From NCBI RefSeq assembly GCF_964275005.1, contig NC_092705.1, positions 7,366,641 through 7,430,640 on the forward strand: a stretch of DNA of 64,000 nucleotides. The letters are read 5' to 3'. The position numbers and the translations under genes are program-made. This DNA comes from Diadema setosum. Lineage: Eukaryota; Echinodermata; Echinoidea; Diadematoida; Diadematidae. A model generated the notes under the pieces. It saw nothing but the letters and a program-made list of their open reading frames with translations, ran no database searches and had not been told where the DNA came from. Positions 37,101 to 43,735 of the stretch are shown piece by piece (the stretch's first letter is position 1; every line of letters begins with the position of its first letter).

Positions 37101-37695
37101 GACACTAGATAAAAACAGCCAACGTGTTCAACAGATAGAATACGGGGTTTAATGTGTCGGTCTCGTGGGCCTTGTTTGCTTAGTGTCGAACTCATCGGCT
37201 GTATGACTCGTTGGCTGCCTAACTCGTGGGCTGTACGACTCGTGGGCTGTATGACTCGTGGGTGTCGGTCTCGTGACGTGCACCCATTCAAGACCTGTCG
37301 ACATTGAAATGAAGTGATATCAACTGCCAATAAAATTTCTGTCTGCTAGTGTCAGTAATGTACATTTTAGTAAATGACCCACTGAAAATGTGCCAATTGC
37401 AAAACAACAGCTCTTGATTGGCTCTGTGGTACAGAGAATTATTTTTCCATGGAATAGTTTATTCGTGCCAAAACTGGACTGTCCTTGATTGCTCATGAAT
37501 ATTCATGAATGACATCGTCACGTGTCTATGTAGCCTGAGACCCTGCTCGGTGGTCTTGGCGGTCTGATGGGACTGTACATAGGCATCTCCGTTATCACAC
37601 TTGCCGAGATTGCCGTCTTTTGCGCTGAGATCATCAGGTACTTCATCAGGAAACTGCGGGGCAAGATTTACCCCGAGCACGCCCTCAACGACTAG
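12064..37695 (+). CDS. DEG/ENaC-family (amiloride-sensitive/ASIC-like) sodium channel subunit, complete, 10 exons
   Basis: Exons 12064-12360, 20113-20384, 21184-21293, 27566-27726, 29188-29407, 30209-30287, 31411-31468, 32483-32556, 36905-36980 and 37534-37695 join, phases all consistent, into 502 codons plus stop. Visible family features are the N-terminal gating motif HG (37-38), TM1 (about 50-70), FPGVTVCNMN after TM1, a cysteine-rich extracellular domain with NFTQFQHPVYGNCFTFN and CLQQC...CDC, and TM2 (about 455-480) with the GIS selectivity-filter triplet at 466-468. The tail is short and basic. DEG/ENaC subunits form trimeric plasma-membrane cation channels gated by protons, peptides or force; the gating stimulus cannot be inferred. 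The length fits ASIC/FaNaC-like members. Introns are packed with mobile elements. Confidence 0.95.
12361..13116. other. Start of DEG/ENaC intron 1, no feature
   Basis: Unremarkable intronic sequence with T-rich (TTTG)n near 12375-12395 and 12453-12490. Confidence 0.4.
13117..13300. repeat. Compound (ATCA)n/(ATCT)n microsatellite
   Basis: Tandem ATCA units (about 13119-13187) change to ATCT/GTCT units (about 13188-13300), giving a long stop-free frame of low complexity that is not coding. Confidence 0.8.
13650..13795 (+). mobile_element. 3' end of a LINE/SINE (truncated)
   Basis: CAGCTGAGAGGGCTACCCTGCTAAAAGG is followed by ATAAATAAAA-type tail. A second copy (GGGCTGAAAGGGCTTCCCTGCTAAAAG) lies at 28975-29110, directly before channel exon 5. 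This is a typical truncated retroelement tail; the family is not identified. Confidence 0.6.
13855..14365. mobile_element. Modular palindrome built of 'AATAACGAACC' words
   Basis: The left half carries GTTCGTTAATCTGAA, GGCGTTATTCTG and GAAGGTT words. After a T-rich centre near 14040 the right half carries the complements (CAGATTAACGAACC, CAGAATAACGAACC, GGAATAACG). Further degenerate units run to about 14345. It lies inside channel intron 1 and is non-coding. Confidence 0.65.
14366..15829. other. Channel intron 1, mostly no feature
   Basis: No exon similarity found. Holds the half element with CTCCCCTTTACGGAATTC near 15397-15478 and short A/T runs. Confidence 0.4.
15834..16425. mobile_element. 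Partial TTAA-type element related to the AGGACAAG family
   Basis: Begins TTAA-AGGAGAGTGTAATCC. The interior contains GAATTTCCTCTCAATTTC and AAAAATTCATAACTTTCCAAC followed by ATCCGATTTTCGTCAAGCTT, words shared with the elements at 49001-49565 and 63053-63604. The expected right end is missing, so it is truncated. Confidence 0.5.
16430..16809. mobile_element. TTAA-flanked MITE, 'AGGG-TACAG' family, copy 2
   Basis: Ends AGGGATTTTATAGTTTTGGT and ACCAATTATACTATAGTATCCCT approximate inverted repeats, with TTAA on the right and a decayed CTAA on the left. The interior matches 5621-6005 (TATTTGATGAAAATTGGTT, GCTGAGATATCCA). Confidence 0.75.
16973..17046. repeat. (TG)n followed by (GA)n microsatellite
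   Basis: About 22 TG dinucleotides, then GAGAGAG/GGGAGA. Low-complexity frames across it are not genes. Confidence 0.9.
17197..17299. repeat. (AAT)n microsatellite
   Basis: About 30 units of AAT with interspersed ATG variants. Confidence 0.9.
17630..17952 (+). mobile_element. tRNA-derived SINE
   Basis: The head has an A-box-like TACCTCAGTCGGTAGCGCG and a B-box-like GGACCTGCGTTCAATTCCC spaced as in a tRNA, but the anticodon stem does not pair well, so it is not a functional tRNA. A tRNA-unrelated body follows (CACTCTGTCCCACGGATAGG, CCCGGTGAAGTGGTCCC, AGACCAGCTATTATTGCAGC), ending in an AAACAAACAAACAG tail. Confidence 0.7.
17953..18634. other. Channel intron 1, no feature
   Basis: No exon or repeat family recognised. 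Confidence 0.4.
18635..18800 (-). mobile_element. Truncated retroelement 3' end, minus orientation
   Basis: TTCAATTCAGTTCAATTCATTTATTTTCATA reads, on the minus strand, as an AT-rich 3' end with (TGAAT)-like tail. The same start occurs in the insertion at 60324-60812. Confidence 0.5.
19400..19626. repeat. Direct duplication, left copy
   Basis: About 225 bp beginning ATCATGCGGATGACAAAT and ending with an ACAAC/AAAAAGAACAAC run. It recurs at 19802-20026 at roughly 85-90% identity by eye. Together they fill the 700 bp before channel exon 2. Confidence 0.8.
19802..20026. repeat. Direct duplication, right copy
   Basis: Second copy of the 19400-19626 unit, ending 87 bp before exon 2. Both share CATTGCTCNTGTCTGATCGG and CATAGAAACAA words. 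Confidence 0.8.
20113..20384 (+). CDS. DEG/ENaC channel exon 2 (residues 100-190)
   Basis: Acceptor CCGACAAG, then VCNMNMMRRSALRNSKYHPL, the conserved segment just after TM1. It continues through the finger region to FGHQAEDLILDCTYDWKPCG, a hallmark of ENaC/FaNaC extracellular domains. Donor GTGAGT at 20385, phase 2. Confidence 0.93.
20953..20991. repeat. (TG)n microsatellite
   Basis: About 19 TG units in intron 2. Confidence 0.9.
21184..21293 (+). CDS. DEG/ENaC channel exon 3 (residues 190-227)
   Basis: Begins after CCACAG. It reads NFTQFQHPVYGNCFTFN, the highly conserved palm-domain strand with cysteine of the family, then LPDSETGMALRTSLIGSKSG. NFT is a likely N-glycosylation site. Donor GTGAGG, phase 1. 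Confidence 0.93.
21294..21978. other. Channel intron 3, no feature
   Basis: No exon similarity or repeat identified in this stretch. Confidence 0.4.
21979..22417. mobile_element. Inverted-repeat element with 'AAGGTCAAGGTCACTGGGG' core
   Basis: AAAGGTCAAGGTCACTGGGG...GTCAAATAACTG (22116-22147) is mirrored by CAGTTATTTCACC...CTGTGACCTTGACC (22260-22300). CCTTGGTCCGATC and GATCGGACCAAGG are a second mirrored pair. It contains nuclear-receptor-like half sites (AGGTCA) by composition, but this is a dispersed repeat rather than a demonstrated regulatory site. Confidence 0.6.
22418..23420. other. Channel intron 3, no feature
   Basis: Contains an (AC)n run at 23189-23205. No exon found. Confidence 0.4.
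23421..23623. repeat. Perfect 94-bp inverted repeat with 15-bp spacer
   Basis: The arms 23421-23514 and 23530-23623 are exact reverse complements. They start TTGCAACTGATTGACAAATT and their inner ends read ATGATAAAAAATCATGGGCG, itself containing a smaller palindrome. The spacer is CCTGCTCGAGTATGT. The absence of mismatches implies a young or gene-converted structure. Confidence 0.95.
24405..24829. repeat. Inverted-repeat segment between 19-bp direct repeats
   Basis: GGTTCCTGACCGGATTAAG occurs exactly at 24405-24423 and 24811-24829. Between them CTCTCTCATTGGACAGTGCT (about 24601) is mirrored by AGCGCTGTCCAATGAGAGAG (about 24730). The right repeat abuts the LINE fragment. Confidence 0.65.
24850..26461 (+). 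mobile_element. 5'-truncated non-LTR retrotransposon (jockey/CR1-like)
   Basis: A frame from about 24920 encodes [38 protein letters not shown] and MFADDTNVF (catalytic Asp pair, about 25111-25137). It continues with KFLGIYINENMKWNVHVQYI, ILSHISYCNIVW and QKKAIRICTR. Near 25597 a frameshift moves the rest (DPLFAELRTLKVNDINF, HSYPTR, TGPDVWNSLPSELRSL) into another frame ending at 25939. A 3'UTR and an (AATCA)n tail (26438-26461) follow. The N-terminal endonuclease and early reverse-transcriptase motifs are missing. Non-functional copy in channel intron 3. Confidence 0.92.
26462..27210. other. Channel intron 3, no feature
   Basis: GATGTTGCGGTCTGACTG-like words here (about 26770) recur near 24030, suggesting an old duplicated repeat. 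No exon. Confidence 0.35.
27211..27503. mobile_element. Modular palindromic element (CACGAG family), copy P2
   Basis: It starts with the GGGTGCACGCCACGAGCTCG end and finishes GTACGACTCGTGGGATGACCC, i.e. the two end types are swapped relative to P1/P4. Its centre holds an extra 34-bp perfect palindrome. It ends about 62 bp before channel exon 4. Confidence 0.82.
27328..27361. repeat. Perfect 34-bp palindrome
   Basis: AGGAGGTACTAGGCGAG directly abuts its exact reverse complement with no spacer, inside copy P2. Confidence 0.95.
27566..27726 (+). CDS. DEG/ENaC channel exon 4 (residues 227-280)
   Basis: After acceptor TTACATAG the frame reads GIHLTLFIEQFEYIGYFAGE, then GVRVAIHPANTIPLPEENGF and ISPGQQTSVALR. 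These are the conserved palm strands of DEG/ENaC (GVRV-IH, PPG/SPG-TS). The donor is GTAGTA at 27727 or, adding one Val, GTATGC at 27730; both keep phase 0. Confidence 0.92.
27711..28232. repeat. Tandem duplication (period about 266 bp) including the end of exon 4
   Basis: The unit starting in exon 4 (CTGTCGCGCTCCGAG, 27713) recurs at 27979 and runs through GATTAGTGTGCCTTGACC, CACGCGGCAGTCCCCAGTTT, a poly-G run and ATGAGCATACTTAGGGCG in both copies. The second copy therefore carries a duplicate of about the last 20 exon bases and a diverged donor (GTGGTT). Confidence 0.9.
28325..28510. mobile_element. Partial 'GAGTGAAAATG' palindromic element
   Basis: CTGATCCCTGAGGTTACTCC, TGAACATTTTCACTCAAAATT and CTCTTTCTTTTTTTTTTAGAGTA match the right half of the element at 45855-46527. 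The left half is lost. Confidence 0.7.
28975..29110 (+). mobile_element. Truncated LINE/SINE 3' end next to exon 5
   Basis: GGGCTGAAAGGGCTTCCCTGCTAAAAG with a degenerate ATAAATGAATAAAT tail (to about 29130). Similar to 13650-13795. The tail ends about 55-75 bp before the exon 5 acceptor. Confidence 0.6.
29188..29407 (+). CDS. DEG/ENaC channel exon 5 (residues 281-354)
   Basis: Acceptor GTGCATCAAG. It encodes the cysteine-rich thumb: WPYSKCLGDH, YTSQFCLQQCYQRVLLEECD and CDCQSAL, then KNATTCNIT. The cysteine spacing is as in ASIC/ENaC. NAT and NIT are potential glycosylation sites. Donor GTAAGT, phase 1. Confidence 0.95.
29408..30208. other. Channel intron 5, no feature
   Basis: No repeat or exon recognised. 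Confidence 0.4.
30209..30287 (+). CDS. DEG/ENaC channel exon 6 (residues 354-380)
   Basis: Acceptor CACTGAAG after a T/C tract. It reads DCKFKVDANADEIRRDCSLK, then CGVPC, the distal thumb with the C-x3-C pair. Donor GTAAGC, phase 2. Confidence 0.92.
30288..31410. other. Channel intron 6, AT-rich, one microsatellite
   Basis: T-rich unique sequence with a (GT)n run at about 31091-31127. No gene. Confidence 0.45.
31411..31468 (+). CDS. DEG/ENaC channel exon 7 (residues 380-399)
   Basis: A 58-bp exon: acceptor TTGTTGCAG, then EFNLEKTISSTIWPSEAYE. This matches the family strand ending in WPS(E) before the knuckle and palm. Donor GTATGA, phase 0. Confidence 0.9.
31862..31935. repeat. (GGGGGA)n minisatellite
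   Basis: About 11 GGGGGA units in intron 7, giving Gly-Glu or poly-Pro frames that are not genes. Confidence 0.9.
31936..32482. other. Channel intron 7, no gene
   Basis: Contains an imperfect inverted pair TTCCAGACCCTCT / AAGGGTCTGGAAACC (32306-32353) and an (AC)n/C-run at 32228-32257. Confidence 0.4.
32483..32556 (+). CDS. DEG/ENaC channel exon 8 (residues 400-424)
   Basis: Acceptor CTTCTTCCACAG. It reads LFLYNRLRDKSKKAENILTG then LPET, the segment between thumb and last palm strand. Donor GTAAGA, phase 2. A modular palindromic element starts only about 12 bp after the donor. Confidence 0.88.
32569..32775. mobile_element. Modular palindromic element, copy P3 (left part)
   Basis: Starts ATACACGTCACAAATCCGAC (the GTGCACGTCACGAG end type), continues with CCCACGAGTCATACC modules, the core TTAATGTAC...GTCGGTCTCG, and the GGGCCTTGTTTGCC modules. 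It is cut at 32775 by the 'GGGCGTAAATCC' sequence and appears to resume at 35990. Confidence 0.75.
33041..33114. repeat. Inverted repeat, 22-bp arms
   Basis: GTCGGCCTTATGCCAAAAGG and CCTTTTGGCATGAGGCCGAC face each other across about 30 bp. Confidence 0.85.
33712..35470. repeat. Minisatellite, 11 units of about 164 bp
   Basis: The word AAAGCG (or AAAGCA) marks units at 33748, 33911, 34072, 34230, 34400, 34562, 34736, 34899, 35063, 35227 and 35392, spacing 158-174. Each unit has ACAAACGGCAGTTTTTGGAC, a GCTCGCTCGCTTCGCTCG-like palindrome, GTTATGCCATTCTCCTGATG and a GGTGCGCCCCCC block. Several frames stay open over more than one unit by virtue of the repetition; no known domain. Confidence 0.93.
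35985..36112. mobile_element. Modular palindromic element, copy P3 (right part)
   Basis: CTTAGTATCGGCCTCGTGGG and GGCCTTGTTTGCC repeat what stands at 32720-32766. It then finishes with GTCGAGCTTATGGGCTGTAT and GACTCGTGAATGTCGGGATAT, i.e. the missing right end of P3. Confidence 0.65.
36440..36617. repeat. Imperfect palindrome in channel intron 8
   Basis: GTGGATCGGTGAGAATTGGA (36468) pairs with TCCAATTCTCACCGATCCAC (36569). TTTAACTTTGGAAC pairs with GTTCCAAAGTTAT and CCCACTAGCGC with GCGAGTGGG. Outer ATGATGCACAGG / CCTGTGCATCAT extend the arms. Probably a MITE. Confidence 0.85.
36700..36766. repeat. Tandem small palindromes CCATGCGTTCGG
   Basis: GCCATGCGTTC..GGACGCATGG occurs twice in tandem (36702-36732, 36731-36763) just before exon 9. 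Confidence 0.75.
36905..36980 (+). CDS. DEG/ENaC channel exon 9 (residues 424-449)
   Basis: Acceptor GTCAACAG. It reads ANVARLVVYYEQLNYESIQE, then RPVYT, the last palm strand leading to TM2 (family: V-FFE-LNYE). Donor GTACGT at 36981, phase 0. Element P4 starts 20 bp after the donor. Confidence 0.94.
37001..37285. mobile_element. Modular palindromic element, copy P4, with 9-bp target duplication
   Basis: Starts GGGGTCATCCCACAAGACCG and ends GGTCTCGTGACGTGCACCC. ATTCAAGAC stands immediately on both sides (36992-37000 and 37286-37294). The interior has the conserved TTAATGTGTCGGTCTCGTGG centre and four successive GGGCTGTATGACTCGT-type modules on the right. Confidence 0.9.
37534..37695 (+). CDS. 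DEG/ENaC channel exon 10, TM2 and C-terminus (residues 450-502)
   Basis: Acceptor CTATGTAG. It encodes ETLLGGLGGLMGLYIGISV, the TM2 pore segment with the G-x-S filter, then ITLAEIAVFCAEIIRYF, a short basic tail ending EHALND and a TAG stop at 37693-37695. Confidence 0.95.
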   Translation, partial: PETLLGGLGGLMGLYIGISVITLAEIAVFCAEIIRYFIRKLRGKIYPEHALND

Positions 37696-37971
37696 GCTGA
37701 ACTTCACCATCACATCGGCGCCATCACACTACAGCCCTGGGCCTACCGTCGATATGAAAATAATAATACCTACAAGCCTTGGCAACTCCTTGTGATTAAC
37801 CCTCTGCGTACTATATTGTATTATGTTCATAGATATGTATGTGAAATTTTTGCGTAGTTGGGTCATTAGCACAGAAAATTATAATCTCTCACCACAAGTC
37901 CGTATTATGCATTCTGAGACAGGTCGTTTTCATGACCGGGTTTTACCCCGGAAGTGCGTAAGTGAGATAGA

Positions 37972-39028
37972 TAGTCCATGGGCCAGGCCAGATATTGGTA
38001 CCACCTGAGGTGGCAATACCTTTTTGGTGTCATTATGTTTGTCGGGCATAGATATGCTTATCAAGCTATGATAGCATTTCAAAATGAGTAGCTTAGTCAT
38101 AATAAATGAATTTTAAACCAATGTGGTCTCGTTGTTATATCCCTATACTTCTGAATCGAGACCAACCGCTATACAAAGAAGAGCACTGTCTTCTGTATGT
38201 TCACAGGTGTTCTGTTGTAAACGCGGTGCGCTTAGTCTTTATTCAAGGCAGCGAAGGGAATATCCAAGGGTTATGATGTCCACAGCGCTTAGTCTAATAT
38301 TCAAGACGGCGAAGGGAATATCCAAAGCTTATAATACAGTGTATATCCCTTTATCTAAAAGCAACAACAACAAAAAAGCAATTCCTCGTGAATTTCACCG
38401 TATTTTTCAATTATTTATCACTTTCCGGTGAAAACGCTACGGTGAAAACGCTAATACCACGCCAATGTTGCTTTATTTCCATCCAACAATCAAAGATAAT
38501 GCAAAAACAATACCGGTACACTACAATACATTATAATAAATAATGTTGTAAATGAACAGAGTGATTTCTTTTTTTTTTTTAAACTGATGTATTTGTTGAG
38601 AGGGTGGTAAAAAAACAGTATAGATAATCCCTTTTATTAGGAACTTTAGATATGATAACGGTACAATGGTCTAGATAAAGACTAAGCGCACCGCGTGACA
38701 GCAGTGGACATCATAACCCTTTGGATATTCCCTTCGCTGCCTTGAATAAAGACTAAGGGCACCGCGTTTACGACAGAACACCTATGGACATACAGAAGGC
38801 AGTGCTCTTCCTTGTATAGCGGTTTAGTTTCGATTCAGAAGTATAGGGATATAAAAACGAGACCAAATTGGTTAAAAATTAATTTATTATGACTAAGCTA
38901 CTCATTTGGAAATGCTATCATAGCTTGATAAGCATAGCTATGTCCGACAAACAAAATGACACCAACAAGGTTTTGCCACCTCAGGTGGTACCAATAACCC
39001 ATTTTTCGGGTCTTGGCCCATGGACTAA
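37972..39028. mobile_element. About 1.06-kb foldback element
   Basis: The arms pair from TAGTCCATGGGCCA (37972) with TTGGCCCATGGACTA (39014-39028) inward. GGTACCACCTGAGGTGGCAA, TATGCTTATCAAGCTATGAT, TATCCCTATACTTCTGAATC and TATTCAAGGCAGCGAAGGGA on the left each have their complement on the right (to about 38690). Arms are about 350 bp around a unique centre near 38350-38680. It starts 277 bp after the channel stop codon; an AATAAA at 38101-38106 inside the left arm is the nearest candidate poly(A) signal. Confidence 0.85.
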
Positions 39029-39557
39029 GAAACCTTGAAGTGTGAGCGCGGTAAGGCCTTGTTTTTGCACTGAAGACCTTTTTTTTTTTTTTTTTTTTTT
39101 TTCTTGTCAGCTGAACAAACCCGGAAGTGGAATGAGAAAGATGAGCTGAAGACCCCCCCCTTATTTTTTTTGCTTGTCAGCTAAAGAAACCTGGAAGTGC
39201 TCCCCCCCCCCCACTTTTGAAAACGTGGCGCCGGCGATGGTTTTACTTTGCATAGATGATAATTGTCGCATGCCTTAAAAGGAATTTTTAACAATGTGTT
39301 TTTATGATGCTCTACGCATAATCATTGTTAATTTTGTGCTCAATGAGTTTGTTGTATAGTTCTATCAATCTTGTATGTATGCGGATGTCACGCAATGACG
39401 AAAGAGATCATCCGTCACTCACCATGTGCATTTTCAAGATCTGCATAAAGCAATAAACTTTAGATGACAAATTGATATCTATGTTCATAATTTCATTCTC
39501 AGATTACGCTTGACATAATACCCGCAATCTAGAAGTGAGATAGATTCTGTAAATTCA
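39029..39557. other. Intergenic, no gene
   Basis: Poly-T run at 39079-39101, and two GACCCCCCC/TTGCTTGTCAGCTGAA-like repeats at 39104-39200. Confidence 0.4.
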
Positions 39558-39672
39558 GGGCCCTGTTTTATGAAGAGTTGTAATTGATTATATAGTTGAT
39601 TTCTATCATAGCGGCCTGCGGTGTGGTAAGGAAAATTATAATCAATTATTATCGTTTGATAAAACGGGGTCA
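39558..39672. mobile_element. Palindromic MITE, diverged 'GGGCCC-TTTTATGAA' copy
   Basis: GGGCCCTGTTTTATGAAGAGT and GATAAAACGGGGTC ends and TAATTGATTATA / TATAATCAATTA inner pair, of the same type as 1915-2062. Confidence 0.6.
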
Positions 39673-40800
39673 GGTATTTAAAAAACAATACAATCATAAC
39701 ATTCTTTAGCCACACGATTATGACATTTGTCTTTGTTAGCATGCAATCAGACATTACCTTAAAATTGTAGAAATCGACCCGGGTTTGTATCTTAAGCAGT
39801 TGATGTTGTCTTTAAGTAAAGCCTGTTATCAAATCATACATTGTATTTCGAGTAGATAATCATTATTATCATACTATTATATCGACATAAGACTATGCTC
39901 TGATGGCTGATGTGTAAATTAATGGTAGCTGGCATAAGGCTTCGTTGCAATAATGTTTACTCATCATTAAAAAAAAAAATCATGCTATAAAACATTTAGG
40001 ACTACTCTCCATATAGGGGCATTCCAGACGATTTTCAAAATTTCACATCATGTAGCCAGTATATAAATCGACAGCTTCATATATAAATTTTTGTGGAATT
40101 CATTGTGATCCTTGAGCATTATACACCAATACTCTGAAAAAACAAATTACACTGAACAATGTTGATGACATAGGAGGCTCACATACTTCAGAAATGTAGC
40201 AGTGTAATTGGCCATTACAATATCGCTTGCTTTACAAGTTGTCACGTGTAGAATCTATGCATGCCTTCTTCTTCTGTTCTGCTTCCTTGAGCCCCAACTC
40301 ACACATTCTTATGGTGAGGCTGCCATGTCATCATCCTTGTTTATTTACAATTTATTATAAATTTTGAGAACATTCTTATTCCTTATCCCATTCACTATAG
40401 ATTCTAAAGCACTGTACATTGTATTCAGTATGTCTAATGTAAAGGTGTTGAAAATGTCTGAAAATCATCAGGATATCTGGTTTGAACAATGCTAATGTTG
40501 TTATCACATAGCGCATGAACATTTTCATTGCCACTTCAGTAGTAGGAAGAAATTTAATGAGCTTTAATGTGATTTTCGAATAAACGTAACCTGTGCCTAT
40601 AGATATCATGTATTTACTATGAAGATCATCTTCATTATAATAAATACATGGTTGAAGTAGGGCCAATCAGACAAACATTACGCCTCTTTGGTTAATACTG
40701 AAAATTAGATAAGATTTAGTCGCTCTGTATATACTGTATGAAATATATGATAAGTGACCTGGCTGCATCGAATTTGCGACACCGCGTGGTGTGTCTGAAA
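39673..40800. other. Intergenic, no gene seen
   Basis: AT-rich, with short open frames lacking recognisable similarity. Confidence 0.4.
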
Positions 40801-40891
40801 AGAATTAGGTATATATATATATGTATATATAATGTGAGAAATAGTTCCCTGGGTCCCGAACGTACGCGGTGCCGCATTGTTGGATGCATAT

Positions 40892-42249
40892 AGTTGAAAG
40901 AAATTGGACTGAGGCGGGACGTTGCTCTCGATCTTAGTCTCCCTTTTATTTGTCAAGCTTTTGGCCCGTCATTGGGCCTTCGTCAGGACCTACCAACATA
41001 ACGATTATTATATGAATAACCTGATGTGTCATATGATATATAATGCAATTTCACATATTACCAATCTTCTAAATCATTTCCTTTATATACACAAATCAAT
41101 CATTCAATTCAATACAAATATCCACTCTAACCTCAAATCATCATCAGAATAACATCATATGTCCAAAAAATATATAAATAAATTCTTATATCATAATGCT
41201 GCCATATAATAATCATATTGTCTTATAATTCTTAGCATGATGATCACAAACAGAATCATTATACATATATATCATATTCATATGTCTATTTGCATTGGGT
41301 ATATGTATATATCAGCATACGCACCGCACATAAATAAATTCTTATATCCTAATGCTGCCATATGATAATCATATTGTCTTATAATTCTTAGCATGATGAG
41401 CAGAATATGAGCACACGGTGCTGGGATGCACGATAACCACACGAGTCCCACGCAGGTAATTTACAGAAATTGTTGTTGTTTACACATTTGATCTAAGTGT
41501 TGATATATTTTGGAGGGTTGACGCTATTATATTTCGGTAATATACGAAATAAAATAGGATATGTTGATTTAGATAGTATTATATCAACCGGAGTTGTGTG
41601 GGTGTGTGCATATGTGAGTGTGTGTATGTGAATATGTATATATGTGCGTATGTATGTGGGTGTGTGTGTACGTATGCGGATGTATACATATACGCAATGC
41701 AAATAGACATATGAATATGATATATATGTATAATGATTCTGTTTGTGATCATCATGCTAAGAATTATAAGACAATATGATTATCATATGGCAGCATTACG
41801 ATATAAGAATTTATTTATGTGTGCGTATGCGGATATATACGCAATGCAAATAGACATATGAATATGATATATAATTATGTATAATGATTCTGTTTGTGAT
41901 CATCATGCTAAGAATTATAAGACAATATGATTATTATATGGCAGCATTATGATATAAGAATTTATTTATATATTTTTTGGACATATGATGTTATTCTGAT
42001 GATGATTTGAGGTTAGAGTGGATATTTGTATTGAATTGAATGATTGATTTGTGTATATAAAGGAAATGATTTAGAAGATTGGTAATATGTGAAATTGCAT
42101 TATATATTATATGACACATCAGGTTATTCATATAATAATCGTTCTGTTGGTAGGTCCTGACGAAGGCCCAATGACGGGCCGAAAGCTTGACAAATAAAAG
42201 GGAGACTAAGATCGAGAGCAACGTCCCGCCTCAGTCCAATTTCTTTCAA
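40892..42249. mobile_element. 1.36-kb foldback with 509-bp arms
   Basis: Arm 40892-41400 is the near-exact reverse complement of 41741-42249. Outer words are GTTGAAAGAAATTGGACTGA and TGTCAAGCTTTTGGCCCGTC; inner words are GCATGATGATCACAAACAGA. The inner part of each arm holds a repeated TAAGAATTTATTTAT...AATATGATATAT module. The outside flanks are (TA)n. The arm segment CCTGACGAAGGCCCAATGAC with GGGCCGAAAGC resembles sequences found in Penelope-like retroelements (from memory, not verified). Confidence 0.9.
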
Positions 42250-42254
42250 CTATA

Positions 42255-42311
<57 letters not shown>
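42250..42311. repeat. (TA)n microsatellite
   Basis: About 30 TA units abutting the foldback. A short TA run (40808-40830) flanks its other side. Confidence 0.9.
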
Positions 42312-42315
<4 letters not shown>

Positions 42316-43701
42316 TCATTCATATTTAAATGCTTTATACATAATTGTATGTATCATCGTTATGGTTATAATAACCAAAATCAATCATGATAATCACATG
42401 TAGATGTCAATAATTATCATGAAAAGACTTGCAACGGATGTTCAGGAGCATTTAATAGTCGAAGATTTTTAGCCTTATCCACTCACGTCTTATCATAGCG
42501 AATGGAATTATTTATACCATTAAATCTAAGAATCCTATACATCTTTCCTACGAACGTAAGAATTTCTTGGAAACCGAAGAAACTGGCGATGAGCGCTTGG
42601 CAAACAGTACAATCTGTCATATCAAGTTAACCTCTTTTTATATTCAATCATGTTCGCTTCATAATGCATTATTGTTATATGGACCAAATTTTTCGTCGTC
42701 CGAAAAAAAACCTGTCATTATGATGATCACAAAATAATTGTTGGTGCTGGTCTTGTTGGTGTTTTGTCTCTTTCTTGTGTGTGTGTGTGTGTGAGTGTGT
42801 GCATGTGTGTGTGCATGAGTGAGTGAGTGAATATAGGTTCAACTTCCTTCATGGGGACCACACCCCTATACACACCCAGGCATCTGCTTTTTATAGGTTC
42901 CTCCCGCACTTTATCTTGTATTATGACGTACTGTTAGTGTATACTAGCTGCTTTAAATCCATTTTTTAATCATAAAATATTACTCAAAGTCTGTATACAC
43001 TGAATTTTCAAATGTCTATTATTATTCAAAGATCTGTAGATGCATTTCACAAATGTATTTGTATGGAAACTTAATAAATGAAATGAAACGAACAACATCT
43101 TCTGGAGAGCAGCCGGGCTTAAACTCTGAATTACCGGGGAAATACATATTACCCAACATGTATATAAGCTCCAATCATTGCATTGTCATCAAAGATCTTT
43201 ATGAATTTACGATATTATTGTGCGACTGCAGCACTTTGGTGTCAGATTTTACGAAATCATACTAGAACATGGGGACGTTGGAGGAATACGAAAATGATTC
43301 CATTCTATTTCGATAGGCCCTAAATGAGATTTGGTGGTCCCAATTTGGTGGTGTTGGTATTACAGGCCTTCACCGCTCGAACTGTAAATAGTGCCTGTGA
43401 AGGCACGAACATTGATGAGGTCGTTGTTATGATTATATATATAGTTCTTGCATCCTGCATAAGAAGGTCTGAAAGATGATCCAAGGAAATCTCCAACAAA
43501 ATTAACGAAGTAGTTTGTTGTTGTTGTTGTTGTTGTAAATGTTGCTTTATATTTCTATCATGCAGTTTATCAAGATGAATAAAACGATATAGTGGGTCAC
43601 AAGCATGACGAGGGGCAAGCTATTATTATAATTCTTAATTGTGTGAGTTTGACGGTGTGTGTGTATGTGTTTGTGAATGTGTGTGTACGTTTATGTTTGT
43701 G

Positions 43702-43735
<34 letters not shown>

